Below are positions 11,430 to 22,037 of a stretch of DNA of 64,000 bases, one piece after another. Origin of the DNA: Madurella fahalii. Lineage: Eukaryota > Ascomycota > Sordariomycetes > Sordariales. The stretch is taken from NCBI GenBank assembly GCA_029876055.1, contig CM056874.1, positions 806,001 to 870,000 on the forward strand, written 5' to 3'. The notes under the pieces are model-generated. The model was not told the DNA's origin. It worked only from the letters and a program-made list of their open reading frames with translations, and searched no databases. Every line of letters begins with the position of its first letter. Within the stretch, counting starts at the first letter, position 1. Position numbers and translations under genes: made by a program.

Positions 11430-12620
11430 TCACACCACGACGTGTGTCGACAAGTGCTCCACCGCTTCCTTGATGGTCCGGAGCATGCGCTGGTTGACGC
11501 AAAAAGGGCAGCGCACGGGACGGTCGTTAACCGAGACGGGCCCGCCGCTGGGGATCGGGGTGAGGGTGAGGTCCTCGCCGCCGGTGGCGCTGCCGCCGGC
11601 CGAGGTGCCCGGGTGCGGCGGAGTGGGGGCGATGAAGCGCGGCGCCGACCCGGAGCCGCCGCTGGCGGGCGGGCCCACGCTGGCCCGGGCTGCGCTGACA
11701 GGCGTCGAGATGGCGTTGACGGCGGCCGCCGCGTGCTGCGCGTACGCCTGCCCCGCGATGGTGCCCAGCGGCGGCAGCCCCCGCTCCACACGCTCGCGCT
11801 CCTCCCGCGCCGCGGCGGCCTGCGCCTCGGCGTCGGCTTCCTCCTGCTGCAACGCGCGCAGAGCGTTCTGGAGGACCACCTCCGGGTCTTCGTCGGTGGT
11901 GTACATGGAGGCGTCGCCGTTGCCCGAGTGCCCGTTGGGCTGGGCAGGGGAGGGCTGGGGGTTCTCGAGGCGGCGCAGGATCTCGTCGCGGACGCGGGCG
12001 CACGTGGCCAGGCTCGCCTCGACGCCGACGACGCGCTGGACCGTCTCCCGGATGGTGGAGGGCGAGGCCTCGGAGGTGATGGTCATGAAGCGCGGTACGG
12101 CGTCGGCGAGGTAGTTGATGTCGTCGGCCGGGTTCGGGCCGGTGCCGTGGCGGCGCTGGCGGCGGATCAGCAGGCCGTAGCGCTTCTTGAAGCGGTGGAT
12201 CCACCCGGGGGAGAACTCGGGCGGCGTCTCGTCCTTGTAGCGCGGCAACTGCGTGAAAATAGTCTTGGCCTTTTCGGCGAGCTCCTCGTTGGACGGGTGG
12301 CGGCCGCTGTTCACCACTTGCTGATGCCAGAGCAGCACGAGCCTCTCGACATCGGGCCAGTTGCCAAAGCGAAGGCGCGACCCAGACAGCTGGGGATCGC
12401 CGTCGAGCCGGGCGTATTTGGGAGAGAGCGAGTGCGATACTGTCGACTGGGAGATGGTCTGGTTGTATTCGTTCTGGAACCAGTCGATGCAGGCCTTGTG
12501 GCTCGGGCGCACCGGCTGCGAGCTTGCCCAGCGTCGCAGGGCGCGTCGCTGGTCCAGGGTCAACGAATGACGCTCTTTGGGCGGCGTCGCAGCGGCCTCG
12601 GGCGCGATCTCGGCCGACAT
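11430..12620 (-). CDS. CENP-B/ABP1-type DNA-binding protein
   Basis: A single exon of 396 aa starting MSAEIAPEAAATPP. Residues about 19-75 match the ARS-binding protein 1 N-terminal helix-turn-helix (LTLDQRRALRRW, with ACIDWFQNEYNQTISQSTVS). Residues about 85-150 form a second CENP-B/Tc5-type helix-turn-helix (FSPGWIHRFKKRYGLL). The family derives from pogo-like transposases; fission yeast Abp1/Cbh proteins bind centromeric repeats and retrotransposons. No DDE transposase domain follows. Instead there is an Ala/Pro/Gly-rich linker with a short acidic/Gln helix and a C-terminal C2H2-like motif (CPFC with HLSTH) in the last 30 residues. It is therefore a DNA-binding protein rather than an active transposase. 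A long open frame on the opposite strand is a GC-bias shadow. Confidence 0.82.
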   Translation of the reverse strand: MSAEIAPEAAATPPKERHSLTLDQRRALRRWASSQPVRPSHKACIDWFQNEYNQTISQSTVSHSLSPKYARLDGDPQLSGSRLRFGNWPDVERLVLLWHQQVVNSGRHPSNEELAEKAKTIFTQLPRYKDETPPEFSPGWIHRFKKRYGLLIRRQRRHGTGPNPADDINYLADAVPRFMTITSEASPSTIRETVQRVVGVEASLATCARVRDEILRRLENPQPSPAQPNGHSGNGDASMYTTDEDPEVVLQNALRALQQEEADAEAQAAAAREERERVERGLPPLGTIAGQAYAQHAAAAVNAISTPVSAARASVGPPASGGSGSAPRFIAPTPPHPGTSAGGSATGGEDLTLTPIPSGGPVSVNDRPVRCPFCVNQRMLRTIKEAVEHLSTHVVV

Positions 12621-14317
12621 GGCGACGCGATGCGCGATGTTCTTGGCGTCTGAATAATCCCGATTGGGGCCTTGGAGTTTAGTGAGGAATCCGAGATAAT
12701 CGGATATGCCTCTTTTAGGGACGACCTAGGGGAGGATGGTCTGACGGTGATCGTTGTAATGAGGCCTCGTTGCGCGAATCGACAAAACGGCCTCGGAGCG
12801 GGGGAATAAAGCATAAAACGAAACTGTTGCCCGCTGGCGGGCAAGTGGCAGCAGGTGCTTTCAGCGGCAGCCACCGATGTTGATTGGCCAAGCAGGAGCA
12901 ATCGGAAACCGGCCTGGTCTGACGCATCAGAACGTCTTGGCAAGGTTGATGCACAATACCTTGGTAATCGCGTGTTGCAGCAACTGAGTTCACCGATTCC
13001 TTATGTAATTTCTGAGCGTTCGGTGCTGCCTCACATTCGTTACCTCATGAATAACGCTCGATATCAAGCAACATCACTCTAGGTCCTCTATGCATTTCGA
13101 TAAGCCATCTTCCAAGTTCGCCATGAAAAACCTCCACCTTAATTAACACAATATCTACATTTACGAATATCCTGTCGGCTTATACAGGTAGTCACCACGC
13201 CGGGTATTGCGTTAAGAAATAACTCTATTTTCTACATCCACTATGCAGATTACCACACACATACCGAGGTAGTCATACTCTTCAGATATGTTCTACACAT
13301 GTACGATAATAATTACCAAATTTGCAGAAAGTGCCCCGGTATAAGCACAGATCCTACTCATTATTGCAACGGGGCTCCCGCAGCCGCCGAAGGGGCCGAT
13401 GCTTCGGAAGCGCTGAGGCTCTTGGCCCCGTCTAGCCCCACCCGTGCCGGGGGACAAAGAGAGCACTTAGGACAGAACAATGTTAACCTATCCAGGGAAC
13501 GGTGCTCGAGGGAGCAGAGCCGTATCGACACTTGTGCTTCCTTGAACCTCCAGTTCCACAGTGCAAGATCATGGTTGTAAGGATACAAGCCGTGTAGTAG
13601 GCAGATGCTAGAGGCATCAATTAGTAAAAATACTAGGTGCCCAGGACCCGGTATGCCAATAAATCAAATCTACAATCCCATGATCCACCCAGTTCATAAG
13701 CCTAAAGTGGGCAAGCAGTAGCCGGCAGTCGGCCTTCCATTACCTCCAAAGGGCCATGAAGTTCGATAGTTGTCTAGTAGCCGCTTGTTACCGACGCTGA
13801 AGGGGCGTAGATTTCTCCTGCGACCACGCCGCTTGTAGACTGGTATGCATTCCAGGTTCTGTGGACCAACTCCAAGTTCTGGCCAATTCCTCTCTCAGTC
13901 AATCTCTTGAAATGCCTCGGTCACGCGCTTCTACAAGAAACATAAGGAAAGGTGCTGTTGGCCAAACATCAATGGCTGGCGACAGTATCATCCACGAGGA
14001 ATGCAAAGATCCCCGAAGGAGATGCCCCGTACTTCCGAGACTGGAATAGTGCCCGCAAAACAACAAGTTGACGGGCTTGGGACTGCAATTGCCGGGCAGA
14101 TGGGTCCGGCCACGATCCCTAACTACCGAAGAAATAATGAAATAAACACTGCGAAATCAACAGCCATGCCTAAATCATAATTGACTTTATGTTTAAACTT
14201 AAGTTTGAGAAACACAGGAAGAACGGAAACGTCGGAAAACCATCGGGGAGAACCAGAACTCATGGGATACTACCATAATCGCACAAGCTCTGGTTTTCAT
14301 TAATGTCGAAGCTGCCC
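12621..14317. other. Intergenic region without recognised gene
   Basis: It includes the promoter of the ABP1-like gene (start codon at 12620, minus) and the 3' flank of the small repeat-protein gene. The part from about 13040 to 13330 is AT-rich relative to its neighbours. No coding exon chain, tRNA or terminal inverted repeat was found. Confidence 0.6.
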
Positions 14318-14709
14318 TTAGTTGGACGTCTTGCTCTTCCCGCCCATCATATCCTGCACCGTGCCGCCAATGCTCCCTTCGGTGGTGAACTGCTTGCCAA
14401 TCACCCCTTCCTTATCCAACGGCCCGCCAACCTTTTGCGCAGCGCCGCCGATTGCTCCCTCGGCTGCCCACCCTCGCGAGTCAGCACATCCGTTTCTCCC
14501 GGAGCTGAGTTGTGGCAACCCGATGTGAATGAAAATGAATTGAACATACGTGTGAATTGCTTGCCGATCGCGCCTTGGGCATCGAAGGCTCCCGGTTTGT
14601 CAACGCCTAGGTGCGCGGTCGCCCCTGTCCTCGTCTCGGATGCCTTGCCGCCAGTCGACTTGGGGCCGACGTGCGAGTCTTGGGGGTGTGTTCTCGATGA
14701 CTGGTCCAT
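14318..14709 (-). CDS. Small hydrophilic GxIGKQFT-repeat protein
   Basis: Two exons, 14709-14550 and 14463-14318, give 101 aa. The intron has a GTATGT donor and a TGCTGAC branch site. The protein is hydrophilic, without signal peptide or membrane segment. Its second half holds two copies of a motif of about 25 residues: QGAIGKQFT-PEGAIGG and EGVIGKQFT-TEGSIGG, each followed by a short linker containing GG. The intron interrupts the first copy just after KQFT and is absent from the second. Similar small repeat proteins are widespread and uncharacterised in filamentous ascomycetes, as far as I recall. A TATATAAG box about 114 bases upstream suggests strongly regulated expression. The function is unknown; a stress or dormancy role is only a guess. 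Confidence 0.78.
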
Positions 14710-15366
14710 TCTGATGTCTGATTGCTGTGCAAGGGGAACTTCGGGAGTTAATTAGAACGTTGGCTCCGTGGAGGGTTAAAGATGGATGCTTGTATCAGTA
14801 GCTTTCAGCAGTCCGCATTTCACTTATATAGGCGGGCCGGCCCGATTGGTGACGAAACGAACCAGCCGCGGCAACTCTTGAATGACTTCCGATGATGTCA
14901 TGACCGCAGACCCCTGTCTTTGAATGTGCCCAGTAGTCATAGCTACGCCTGGTGACGAATATCATCAGTCTCGAGTGTCCTAATGTCCTTGGCTCTGGGA
15001 GTTCCAACCATGGACCGGGATATTTTCAATGACCAAGTGTACCAAGCCCAGGGGTCGCTAAGTTGTCGCTCGGATTCATATCGTAGTTTTACCGTTTATT
15101 CCAGCAAAGATGCAATTCAACATTCTCACTTGAGATTCCTGAAGGGCGAGTGAAATACCACACACTTCGGCCTTTTCGCCGTGGTGAGGATAGCGAGGGC
15201 CAAAGGAGGTAATTAGTGCACTAGCTATTATGCACCCGCTAACTGAGCGCAACTTAATTCCATAACTCAACGTCTCTGCGTTTGTGACATAAGATACCAA
15301 CGCCTGGCATCAGTTCAAACTATCCATCGCATTCGCAATTATTGTTCCGGCTTTCGGAGCATCCAC
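14710..15366. promoter_or_regulatory. Upstream region of small repeat protein
   Basis: This region lies between the minus-strand repeat-protein start and the stop of the DUF3716 gene. It contains the TATA box at 14823-14830 and, farther up, the 3' flank of the DUF3716 gene. No other gene was seen. Confidence 0.5.
14823..14830 (-). promoter_or_regulatory. TATA box of small repeat-protein gene
   Basis: TATATAAG on the minus strand, about 114 bases before the ATG at 14709. It is a good match to a TATA element in sequence and distance. Confidence 0.55.
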
Positions 15367-18300
15367 TCACGTGAACCCTTGAAGCACTGTGGTGTGGACC
15401 ACGGCATCAAGGTACATCCTATTCCTAATCGTGCACGTCACCCCGGCCTTGACCTTAAACATGCCGTGTGGACCAACGATAAACTCGGGCTGGTCTCCAA
15501 TCTTGACACGCACCTTGCCCGCGGCGAGCGAGCAGATTCGCGTCTTGTCGGGATCCGCCTCTAGCTGCAGCGAGTTGCCAGAATAGATTGTGTCGACGCG
15601 GAAGAAGACGTCGTCGCAGACGGGGACATCCTGATTGGTAGAGAGGTAGGCTTTGGAGAAGGCGATGGCTGTGATTAGCGCTTGTTAGCATACGACATCT
15701 TCCTTGGGTACGACCGACGTGGGTGTAATGACGATGGGAGAACGCACTCTCAGCATCAACACCCGTGGTTTCTCGGATCCGGCCGGGAGCTACCTCCCAG
15801 TCTTCCATCTCGAGGAGGTTCTCAAGCTCTTGCAAAGCCCCTGTTGACATCAGGGACGACGTGCGTGGCTGGATCGACGAAGACGACGATGATTCCCGAG
15901 TCGCCGACGCTGGTCTACTCGCTGGGCCGCTGGGCGCTTCCACGCTATAATCCCTTAGCCCTGAGTGGCTCGGACCGGTAATACCAGTATCCTTGCTAGT
16001 GGTGCGTCTGGTTCCCGCATTTCCGGCAGATTGTAGCCCATCTCTCGCGAGGATCCAACCCATCAACGAACAGAGAAGCTTCTTGCCTTGATACACGCAG
16101 TTCCCGCAGCACGGGTATCGTGCCTTTATCTCCGGGCTCGCAGACTGTGGCATTACAACACACCCTTGGAACGGACCGTTTCTTCTTTTGCACCTGCTGC
16201 AAGCGTCCGAGGCTTCCTCCCCGGTGACTTGGACGAGCATGGCTGCTATGTCTCTGGAACCCTGTTCATGGAACTTTGCCGAGAAATGTGGCTTCATCAC
16301 TAGGTGCCGCCGCTGTGGCAGGGTCAAGAGTTGCCTAACGATGCTGCTTCCTGGTAGCTCGGTCGTATCGTGTAAGAATGGCTTGATGTAGGCCCAGAGG
16401 TCTCCCCACTTGCCGACAGCCGCCTGCACTTCAGTTTCCGGAGCTTTTGCCTCCTCAAAGCCGTCCTCGAGGGCACTGCCTCCGAGATAGATGGGGGGTT
16501 GAGGTTTTGCCAAGACGTCATCGTTGCGGCCCAGGGGACCCCGGGAAATGACAATGGGGGGCCCCTTAGTTAGAATCTTACCGCCTCCCCGGATGTTCCC
16601 GCCCTTCGACTTATAAACTCCTTTGATGGAGAAAGTCCCATCGCCATTGTCATTCAAAAGTGCGGCAAAATGGACACGCTGGCGCAAGGACGGAAAAGTC
16701 AGAATTGATTCTCCCCAGGTATTGGCGACGTTGAACGCACCTCAAAGTGGAAGCCTAGATTCTGTGTCTTGCGGAATGGCTTCCGGCATGTACGCACGGG
16801 GCAAACCCACGGCCTGTTAGGAATGGTTGTATCGAGACGGTAGCCCGTCGGAAGCAGAGCACCGAATAACGAAACGAGATCGCCGTGTTCATCTGCCGCC
16901 ATCCGGTCAGTGCAAGAACCTCGACGGGACGAAATCATTCTTACCTGGCCACATGGTGTATGGCCTCCCCGGCTCTGCCTCAGCAATACTAGCCGGGATG
17001 GTGCTGGGCGTGGTGGAGGTGAAAGCGTCGTCATCCACACGCTCCATGTTGTTATCGTCTATGGCGTGCGTCTCTACATGTTCCCCAGCGCCGTCATTGC
17101 TCTCAACCTCGGTTTCAGAGCTAGAGTCAGTATGGTCAAACAATGCGTCATCACCTTGTTCCAGTCTGGCGTTCAATATGTGTTTTGCCCTATCCGCACC
17201 CCACGCCTTGTTGGTGCAGTACCTCTGTCCAAAGTGATAAAAGCAGTTGGCGCAGCTGAAAATAGTTTGCAGAGGTTCGGTCGGGGCCTTGGATGATATC
17301 ATGATGCAAGATTTGAATGGCCCTCTTCCATCTGTACATTTTACGCAGGGTGTCGGCGCCGGCTCTCCAGTAACCTGAATAATGAGAGCCGAGATGTCTC
17401 TTGGCAATGAATCGGTGAATGGGTGGGTAGCAAGCCAAGATGTGTTCCAGTCGAGCTCCCGAACCCGAGGTAATGTAATGAGTTGTCTCACATGCCCTGA
17501 CTCCGGGGGCTCAGGTATCTTGTGCTTGACCAAATGGGGCTGGAGGTAACTCCAAAGGGAATCTCCATCATCCGCCGGTTCGGTTTGCTCGTCGGGCCCC
17601 AGCCCGCCACTTGCTATTGAGGCGTTACTCGAGCTATTGATGGCCGGTGTTGGTTCTGTGGAATTTGGATATGAGGGGGCTACTGGCGGTGGATCGGACG
17701 GATCGGCAGGGCCCCGAGAGACAATTATGGCTGGCTTTGAGGGCCCCGAAGTTCGGTTAGCAGCATGACCCTTATCCCGACTCCTAGGGGCATATTCTCC
17801 GCGCTCCGAAAGGGTCCCGTCCTCATTGTCATGCAACAACACGCCCCGATGATATCGCTTGTTTGAATGTTAGCTATGTAATAGAGGCATTCGTTCTAGA
17901 ACAGAGCGTTCAGCTTACAATAAAATGGCCGCCTAGCTGGATCATCTTCTGGAACACCCTGCGGCACGACCGGACCGGGCATATCCATGGATAATCCGGA
18001 GTAGTTGCGGACAGCTTGTAACTTTCTGGAAGGAGCACGCCACGGGTTTTGATTAAAGCGCCGCTGCTGTCTGGATAGGCATGTCAGGAGGAAATACACC
18101 AACTACCTCAACTCAATCCCATGGTAACTCACCTTTCCATTGGCTGTAGAGGCGGCCAGGAGCAGCCATCTCCAACGGCTCCCACTCGCCGTCACTCTCA
18201 TCACCGTGCTTGTCCTCAAGGGCACCGGAAAGTTTAGACTGGGTTGCTTCGAGACCTGACATCTCCACGTCTGACGACCTCACGATAGGTACGCCTGCAG

Positions 18301-19156
18301 GGCCCTGTTCGTTTTCATTCCTGACCTCTAGTCCCTTCTCCGAAGCCATCGACGCAGCGGACACAAGACTGTCATCAAAAAAACGGGCAAGCCGCTCTGA
18401 AACCAGGGATCGCTTCTGAGCGTGGTACGTCGAGGCCGGAGCCATGCCTTTGGTGCCGGGTTGACGGTCTTGTAAGGCCTTGTTCGTATGCTTAGCGTTG
18501 CTCACAGGACCCAACGGCTTCGTGATCCTTGGTGACCCAAGTAAAGTTTCGGCATGCTTCATCCGTCTTATTGTCTCTAGCCGCTTCTTGTGGACATGGG
18601 CCATGGCACCGGAGGCCCATCGCTCTACAGCGACCTATCGTTTAGCGATTGCAGTTTACAACGGGAAACGTGGAGACATACGGCGCAAAGAAATACTGGT
18701 TGCCCGCCTCCTCTCTTCATCGGTGGCGTACTTCGTTTTCCGGGCGCTAACGGACGCCGCGGCTGGTTTTGGCGGCGCGGACAAGGCATGATGGGCAGGT
18801 GTTGCCGGAGGAAGGGACGAAGGAGGAAGTATATCGCTGATGATCTTGGCTGGTTCTGGTTCCAAGTTAAGGCTGAGGGGGGCGGTGGGCGTCGGTGTGC
18901 GCGTGGCTGGGCTCGGCAACGATGTTGGCGTGACATCGAGTGGGTTTGTGTGTCCGTTGCGCTTCGTCTTAGGGACGGGATTCGCGGCCTCATCATGCTG
19001 GTGGACCTTGGAGGGGCCTGTGCCAACCGATGTGGTAGCTAAGGCGCTGTTGGCAATGGCATGGCTAGCTACCGAGGCGGCTTTGGTCCCTGAACCCGGG
19101 GCTTGAAAGGCTGCAGTGGGTTGTGTTGAAGCTTGCCTGGCAGCGTGTGTTGCCAT
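15367..19156 (-). CDS. Tandem zinc-finger/DUF3716 protein with C-terminal CENP-C-like cupin
   Basis: The seven exons are 19156-18697, 18624-18133, 18070-17919, 17857-16945, 16892-16741, 16678-15748 and 15668-15367, giving 1133 aa. After a disordered N-terminus there is a basic region (HVHKKRLETIRRMKH). Exons 3+4 and 5+6 encode the same module twice. It holds a C-x4-C/H-x4-H finger (PWICPVRSC and PWVCPVRTC), an LLxDNxDGT box, an IVSRGP segment, a VRQL(I/L)TLP segment and DUF3716 (about 521-582 and 865-930; CVKC, CANC, and CSRC, CGNC pairs). APGR/EPGR motifs end exons 2, 4 and 6. Exon 7 encodes a beta-rich cupin-like fold resembling the Mif2/CENP-C C-terminus (FIVGPHGMFKVKAGVTCTI). Exons 3 and 5 are both exactly 152 nt, and every module boundary is phase 1. 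The ATG at 19156 follows an in-frame TAG at 19184. The function is unknown; nuclear chromatin binding is inferred. Confidence 0.8.
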
Positions 19157-20612
19157 CGCAACGTGCTTTCCGTTCCCAGGCAACTAGGCCTAACGATTGA
19201 TTTAGCTGTCAAGTTCCATCCGTTGCTAATTGATGCCTACTGTAATTTGGGGCCAAGCATCAGATTTATTTGCCTCGGTGTAAAATGGTACTGGACTTTG
19301 AGAACATCCGCTGAGGTAGGAAGGAGCACCTTACCTCATGCCAAGCCCGGGCCTTCGTAGGCTCGTACCGGTAATTACGTAGAAGATTAAGGTGTCGAGG
19401 GCGGAATGGAAACCTCTGTTGCGAAAGGAAAGCAAGGTCCTTTAAACCCTGCGAAGATGCAAATCGTCGGTAGCGGCACCCGGTGACTTCCGAATCCCGG
19501 TTATTCATTAACTCGTCAGAATGAAAAGTCGCGATTGTTGTTGTGCTTGAAGAGATCTCCACCCAGGTCTCAAATTTGGCGTCAGAGTCTGTGCGCAGCT
19601 TACACATTGGCCCCTGATTGCCAAGCGGTACCTCTATGTTTACAACCCTCCACGCCAAAAAAAAAAAAAAAAAAAAAGGGATTGTGTTTTGTTTTATTTC
19701 TTTAACGCAATACTTTTCGCTGACAAACACTGCGTGATTCTCTCGAATAAAAGTGCTCAGCTTCGCTCCATCTGACCGCTCAGGCCGTCGGCCACGATCC
19801 GCACGGGCACCGTGAATAAGTTCTGTTAGTGCTTGAGAACAACCTTTTGCGCAGATATGTACATGGAATGGAATGAGTACTTGGGAAAAAGACAGTTCTT
19901 TTCCGACGCAATACACTGCATTAAATCAGGTATTATACGCGCAGAACTGCAACGTATAATCAGGAAGCTATCATGACACTATTATTAAGTTTGTGAGATG
20001 GAACTTCTGACGGGTTTGCGCCGTGGGCAATTCTGATCAATCTACTAGGACCGACAGGTTGAATTGGGGTAGAGTATAGGTTACTGGGAAACTACTTCGT
20101 AGGAGCAAGGGAAAGGGCGGAGAGGGTTGGTGCGTTGAAATTATTAGTGGCTAGCGTTGAAATAGTGAAATAATGATATTTAGGCAGGTAACAGCGGTCC
20201 AGTAACATAGGTAACTTTCTCATGCCGCGTGCCTGGTTGGGTAGCCTAGCTGCGTTGCTAACACATGACGCAAATATCAAGGAGAGACAACATCATGAGA
20301 GAGAACAACCTTGTTCTAGTAGGCATAATTCCGACAAAATAGGTAGTCCTGCCTGCAAAGTGCAGTTTCGAAGTGCGTTGTCCGCATATAGTATCTTTCC
20401 CTCGGGGTATCCGCTTATCTCACAACCAGAAACTCCAGAAGAAACCCGACCTTGAGAATCGCCGCCGCTGCCTTGAAGAAACATAGTATACAGGTTCCTC
20501 AACCGATGCGTCCAAGCCGTGGTCCAAATCCTTCAAACAAGAATACCCCGCGGCTCGGAAATGCCGTGCTCACCACCCAATCACCACCCCGGCGGGGGCG
20601 GCTAGCGCCCGC
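19157..20612. other. Intergenic region without recognised gene
   Basis: It holds the promoter of the DUF3716/cupin gene, a poly-A tract at 19657-19677 and an AT-rich part at about 20090-20200. One open frame passes through the poly-A tract but has no coding character. Confidence 0.6.
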
Positions 20613-21377
20613 TTAGCTGGCTCCGGTGCCCACTCGACTGTTGCCGGGTAACGCTCCAGTACCGAACGTCGCGCCGACGGCCGCGATGGCGGCCCAGGAC
20701 TTAGCCGCCGTGGGGGGGCCGGGCACCGTCTCCTTCACCGTTTCCTTGACCACCGTTGGCGGTGTCGTTGGCTCCAGAGTTCTGGGCCGAACGGTAGCTG
20801 CGGGGGCCGTGAGGAGCTTGAGCCTTTGTTGGCAGTCGGCCCAGCTCCAGCATCTTTCGGCCATGTGGCGGCAGAGACTGTCGAGACTGTCCTGCCGGAG
20901 ACGGAGAAGCTGGCGGGATTTGGTGAAGCGGGTGATCACGCTCAACGGGACGACCCACGCGCTCTGGATGTATACCCAGCTCGTCTTTGGTTTGGGCATC
21001 GAGCCCGCTTCCAAGAAGAGAGCTGGGTAGCCATTGCTGGCCAGCTCCGTGCCGTGGAACGACCGAAAGTCGGACCGGCACTTGTGTTTATGGAACTTCT
21101 GGTTCCATGGAGCGAGATTATTGTTTTGGTCGCCAGAGCTGTAGGCCGACACCGGCGTGATGAGGACGTGGTCACCCGCCCGCCGCAAGATGATGACAGG
21201 GTGCCCGGTAGCACCCTCCGGCACGTACCCGCGTTTGCCCCGGCCAGCCGTCGGCTTGACCAAGGCGTCGTAGTCCGCCTGACAAAAGAGTGTGGACGGC
21301 TTAAGGAACGCGATGTCTCTCTCCCGCCACTCTTGGGTGGACAGCGTAGAGGTACGCGAGACGCGGGCAGACGACAT
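20613..21377 (-). CDS. Uncharacterised protein, possible SH3-like/PemK-type fold
   Basis: A single open frame of 254 aa from the ATG at 21377 (MSSARVSRTSTLSTQEWRER). I do not recognise the family. Residues about 40-80 (YVPEGATGHPVIILRR, then HVLITPVSAY) resemble the small beta-barrel of PemK/MazF-like or SH3-like domains, but this is a weak visual match. A conserved-looking central part contains GYPALFLEAGSM and WVYIQSAWVVPLSVI, followed by a Leu/Arg-rich helix. The C-terminal 70 residues are Pro/Thr/Ala-rich and low in complexity. There is no signal peptide. The frame stays open upstream to 21590, but that part does not look coding and holds the likely leader. Confidence 0.55.
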   Translation of the reverse strand: MSSARVSRTSTLSTQEWRERDIAFLKPSTLFCQADYDALVKPTAGRGKRGYVPEGATGHPVIILRRAGDHVLITPVSAYSSGDQNNNLAPWNQKFHKHKCRSDFRSFHGTELASNGYPALFLEAGSMPKPKTSWVYIQSAWVVPLSVITRFTKSRQLLRLRQDSLDSLCRHMAERCWSWADCQQRLKLLTAPAATVRPRTLEPTTPPTVVKETVKETVPGPPTAAKSWAAIAAVGATFGTGALPGNSRVGTGAS

Positions 21378-22037
21378 GGCGAGAGTGCTTGGTCGGTTGT
21401 TGTTTCTTGGGATATGTTTGCGGATGGGTGGGAGCACGACACAGGCAATGACCAATTTACGGACAACTATGCTCACATTGACGGCACTATGATCTATGCT
21501 AAGAAAAAAAGTTGAATTTTTTGGGACACACCACATGTGTTCGACCGCAGGCGGTAGGCTAGTGTACATACAAAGTGCTCCCCGGACCAAGAAACTAGCC
21601 CCACGGTATTAGCCCGCTTGTACCTCATCCGGCTCGTCGAGGATGTGCTGAGTCCGATAGCAAACCAGCTTTCCAAAAGTGAGACGAGGCTGGTAGGAAC
21701 ATACCGCTCAGCTAGTCTAGGCTAACCCCGGCTCTCCATCTCGGTATTATCAGTTCGAATTTTCAGAGTCACCACAGCAAAAGAAAGGCGGCCGCGTCGG
21801 GCAAGATAGGACGCATACCACATGAATTTCCTGGACCACATCTCTCAAATCACAGCTTCCGCAATGAATCGTTGGTAAATGCCCGGCCTGACTTCGGGTC
21901 CACCGACTTGGCATCAAACTAACAACAGCGTTCCAGGGGGTTGATGTGTACGTGACGGACGTCCAAGACGATCTAAGCGAGATCGCAAGCAGACTTCGGC
22001 GTTTGTTACGGTGCTAAACGACGGTTGCCAAATGACC
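21378..22037. other. Intergenic region
   Basis: This is the upstream flank of the uncharacterised protein gene and the 3' flank of the CoA-binding protein gene. No gene or repeat was recognised. Confidence 0.5.

Noticed and set aside
11385..12653. 422-codon open frame on the plus strand
   Set aside because: It lies antisense to the ABP1-like gene, is Gly/Ala/Arg/Val-rich without any domain, and is explained by high GC at third positions.
19266..19916. 216-codon minus-strand frame
   Set aside because: It reads through a 21-nt poly-A tract as poly-Phe and has no coherent domain.
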